A DNA stretch of 44,280 nt from a bacterium (lineage in GTDB: Bacteria; Bdellovibrionota_C; UBA2361; RFPC01). Positions 41,724 to 44,280 of the stretch are shown here, one piece after another. The position numbers and the translations under genes were made by a program. Under the pieces are notes generated by a model, which had not been told where the DNA came from, did not search any database, and was given only the letters and a program-made list of their open reading frames with translations. Position 1 is the stretch's first letter, and each line of letters starts with the position of its first letter. The DNA is taken from assembly GCA_009926305.1 (NCBI GenBank), contig RFPC01000014.1, positions 1 through 44,280 of the forward strand. Direction: 5' to 3'.

Positions 41724-44278
41724 GGTTCTCCTCTCTTCTTGTTCGATACTCATTCGGTGTATTCGTACGAGAGCGAATTTTTACTGTGCTCGGGCTCTGC
41801 GCTATTGCTCTAGCGGTTTCGCTCTTTGTATCGATTCGGTTAGCAAATCAAGCGGTCTTGAAGGAATTTCAACAGACTGTTGATTTTCTGAGTGGAACGA
41901 GTGCTTTTCAGATTGTTCCGAGAAGTGAAACCTTTCAAGCGAATCTTGTTATTCCAAGGATTCGTGCCGTTGAAGGGGTTGAAGATATTTTTCCGTTTCG
42001 TCTCGGACAGGTTTGGATAGCAAATGGAGAACGCGTAGAGCAAATTACATTGCTGGGAATAGATCTTCTCCATAGTCGTATTGGTGAATTTGTTGGAGGT
42101 CTTGGGGGTTCTGAGAGAGAAGCAGGAAATGTATTTGACTTTTCTATACTTCAATATGGGCGGATTTATCTTGCTCCAGCCTTAGAGGGTTTTATTGAGG
42201 AGCAGTCGTCTACGTTTTTAGGAAAGCCGGGCGACACCCATAGGCTGTCTGTTTCACTTCTTGAGGCAGGCTCTCATATCTATGATGTATATGGTGAAAA
42301 AATAGCGATTGGAGATCTCTCCCTTGTTGATACCCTCCTTGGAACACCTGGACGGCTCACAGGGATAAATCTCTATCTTTCGGCAGAACGTTCTGACGAA
42401 CAGGTAAAAAATCAGGTGGAGTCGATACTTCCAGGCAGTACATTCTTAACGACTCCTGCGCTTCGTTCGCAACATCTTGCTCAAACGAGTGAAGCGCTTC
42501 GGATTAATCTCGTATTTCTATCGGCTCTTTCTTTGTTTGTAGCCATATTGTTCGGATTTCAGATCGTGAGCTTGTTGCTCCTCAGGCGTCGCCGCGATAT
42601 GGCAACATTTGTTTCAATTGGAGCGTCTCCGTCAGCACTTTCTCGGCTCGTGCTTGTGGAAGCACTTTGGCTTGGCGTGGCTGGTGGGCTTTTGGGAGGG
42701 GTTGGTGGTTATCTTCTTGGTCAGTACACCGTGAGTGCTGTGCGAGGTACAATACAGACCTTGTATATGCCACTTTTCTCTGAAGGTATCACTCCCGACA
42801 TTGGCCCATTGTTCGAAGGTGCTGCTATTGGAGCGTTGATTGGTATCATTTCAGGAGCCTTCCCCGCGATTATGATTCGACGAAAGGCACCCCTCTCATA
42901 TTTTTCACGTGAGCATCTGCGTCAGAGGCTTCTCATACATCCGTTTGTTGCAGGATGTGGAGCTGTTCTTCTTGCACTTGTGGCATACGGCACATCAAGC
43001 GAGTTGTTTATGCGAGGTGCCCTGTTGATGCCATTCCTTTCTCCTACAGCACTGAGTGCCAGTATTTTACTTATAGCACCGATTCTCCTCATTGTGTTCT
43101 TCTCAATTCTCGATCCGATTTCAGACAAGTTGAGTCCCAGTACCCAGATTGCTATGCAAAATATCAGAATGAGATTGGGAGACTCTGCGCTTGCTGTCGG
43201 AGCGCTATCAGTAACCTTTGGTTTATTGATTGGTGTCTCTACGATGGTCTCAAGTTTTCGAGTTACCTTTAATGGATGGTTAGAGACGGTACTTTCAGCC
43301 GATCTTTTTCTTACCCCCCAAGAGGGGCCGCATACTACGCCGGAGAAACTCCAGAGAGCAGTGAGGATGATGCATGAGAGTCAAGATACCGAGGGGGTGC
43401 AATCAGGACGTCAGCTGAGTTATGTGTATAAGGGCGAGCAAATTTTTATTCGGAGTATTGATGCTCCGTTAGCGCAACGTATGAATACGCTCGTGGTCTT
43501 GGGTGAGAAGCAAGTTCAGTGGAGTGATTTCATTTCTGGCAAGGGTGCTGTCGTGTCAGAAAGCTTTTCTCGAAAACTGAAGTTACGTGTAGGAGATAGT
43601 CTTTTTGTTGCGGGCGATGGAGAGGAGCATATTTTTGAAATTGTAGGTGTCATTCAAGATTTTTCATCAGATCTCGGAGCTATCCTTTTGGATCAGAATC
43701 GATACGAGGAAGTATTCGGAGATTCTGGTATATTTACGGGCATTTCGGTTTTTCTGCGTGAGGGAAGTGAGCCTCAGGATGTGAAAGAGTTGATAGAAGA
43801 ACATTTCCCCGAACTCTTTCAGGTTACTGATCGAGAAGGGCTGCGACAGACTGCTTTGAAGATCTTTGACGGAACATTTACAATTACTTATGTATTACAA
43901 TTGATTACCACCGCTATCGCTTCGCTTTTTCTGGTTTTACTCTTAGTAACATCTGTACTGGATGCAAAGAGTGAGCAGTTAACCTTACGCAGTATTGGAT
44001 CACCGTACTCATTTTTACGACAACTTCTCATACGAGAGTCTGTGGGTGTCGTGGCAGCAGCAGCGATTCTTGGAATTTTCTTTGGTTTATGCCTGTCGTT
44101 ACTTCTTGTGTATCGGGTGAATGTAGTATTCTTTGGATGGACTGTAGTATTTCTATTTCCATGGAGTCTGTTGGGCGCGTTCTTTTTCACGGTTCTGTTG
44201 ATGGCGGTTATCGTTCCCTCAATTGTCGCCCACTATACCTTGCGAGAAATTCCAGTGGAGGTATTACGTTATGAGTAG
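41720..44278 (+). CDS. Large FtsX-family ABC permease
   Basis: The 852-residue protein has the layout of a duplicated FtsX/MacB permease: TM1 near 18-40, a periplasmic domain (about 45-260), three TM segments (265-390, one FtsX unit), a two-TM linker near 405-465, a fourth-strand TM near 490 followed by a second periplasmic domain (about 520-720), and three C-terminal TMs (725-840). Such proteins partner with LolD/AttE-like ATPases. GTG start, overlap of four bases. The end is complete and overlaps the next gene. Confidence 0.9.
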   Translation: MRFSSLLVRYSFGVFVRERIFTVLGLCAIALAVSLFVSIRLANQAVLKEFQQTVDFLSGTSAFQIVPRSETFQANLVIPRIRAVEGVEDIFPFRLGQVWIANGERVEQITLLGIDLLHSRIGEFVGGLGGSEREAGNVFDFSILQYGRIYLAPALEGFIEEQSSTFLGKPGDTHRLSVSLLEAGSHIYDVYGEKIAIGDLSLVDTLLGTPGRLTGINLYLSAERSDEQVKNQVESILPGSTFLTTPALRSQHLAQTSEALRINLVFLSALSLFVAILFGFQIVSLLLLRRRRDMATFVSIGASPSALSRLVLVEALWLGVAGGLLGGVGGYLLGQYTVSAVRGTIQTLYMPLFSEGITPDIGPLFEGAAIGALIGIISGAFPAIMIRRKAPLSYFSREHLRQRLLIHPFVAGCGAVLLALVAYGTSSELFMRGALLMPFLSPTALSASILLIAPILLIVFFSILDPISDKLSPSTQIAMQNIRMRLGDSALAVGALSVTFGLLIGVSTMVSSFRVTFNGWLETVLSADLFLTPQEGPHTTPEKLQRAVRMMHESQDTEGVQSGRQLSYVYKGEQIFIRSIDAPLAQRMNTLVVLGEKQVQWSDFISGKGAVVSESFSRKLKLRVGDSLFVAGDGEEHIFEIVGVIQDFSSDLGAILLDQNRYEEVFGDSGIFTGISVFLREGSEPQDVKELIEEHFPELFQVTDREGLRQTALKIFDGTFTITYVLQLITTAIASLFLVLLLVTSVLDAKSEQLTLRSIGSPYSFLRQLLIRESVGVVAAAAILGIFFGLCLSLLLVYRVNVVFFGWTVVFLFPWSLLGAFFFTVLLMAVIVPSIVAHYTLREIPVEVLRYE

Positions 44279-44280
44279 GT
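44271..44280 (+). CDS. Start of next operon gene (fragment)
   Basis: An ATG at 44271 lies inside the permease stop region (ATGAGTAGG, then TAG in the other frame), the same overlap style as elsewhere in this operon. Only three codons are in the window. In related ATPase/FtsX operons a lipocalin- or AttH/CrtC-like gene follows, but this cannot be checked here. Confidence 0.4.

Overview
The window (about 44.3 kb) is chromosomal DNA from a diderm (Gram-negative) bacterium. The evidence is an LPS-export permease and lipoprotein (LptG-like, LptE), several lipoproteins with clear lipoboxes, an OmpA-domain protein, AmpD and FabI. Zinc-type S4, S14 and L36 and the str/S10/spc/alpha gene order fit a deltaproteobacterial-like lineage (Bdellovibrionota, Myxococcota, SAR324 or similar). 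This placement is only an impression and no species can be named. The EF-Tu has an unusual switch I.

Region 1 (1-20123) is a ribosomal superoperon on the + strand: 'fusA, tuf, terminator, then rpsJ-rplC-rplD-rplW-rplB-rpsS-rplV-(839-bp gap)-rpsC-rplP-rpmC-rpsQ-rplN-rplX-rplE-rpsN-rpsH-rplF-rplR-rpsE-rpmD-rplO-secY-adk-rpmJ-rpsM-rpsK-rpsD-rpoA-rplQ. The order is classical. However, map and infA are missing between adk and rpmJ, and the spacers are unusually long (mostly 50-180 bp) and purine-rich.

Region 2 (20144-26496) is mainly cell envelope: fabI, a small unknown protein, a DUF4412 periplasmic protein, an LptG-like permease, a secreted dienelactone-hydrolase-family protein, LptE and a rhomboid protease with a long extra N-terminal region. 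Region 3 (26493-35118) contains ampD, rpsT and dcd on the - strand, a REC-PAS-histidine kinase, a lipoprotein, a single-receiver protein, an M48 metalloprotease, 5-formyltetrahydrofolate cyclo-ligase, a YmdB-like phosphoesterase and an OmpA-domain protein.

Region 4 (35228-38897) holds poorly characterised genes: a MerR-type HTH plus coiled-coil protein, a likely 53-residue membrane protein, a PAP2-like protein and two unknown acidic or hydrophilic proteins. Region 5 (39092-end) is a tightly packed, overlapping operon: an SDR lacking the usual catalytic Tyr, a DUF3833 lipoprotein, a DUF2256 zinc-ribbon, a DUF1499 lipoprotein, a LolD-like ATPase, a large FtsX-family permease and the start of another gene. 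It is the best candidate here for an incompletely described system, probably acting on the envelope or on lipoproteins.

The most distinctive feature at DNA level is a recurring pattern of short local tandem duplications with units of 14-17 bp. At least ten occur, mostly in intergenic spacers. Several run across stop codons (rpsC, rpmD, rplO, rpsT), and two have grown to five-unit arrays (24385-24454 and 27176-27250).
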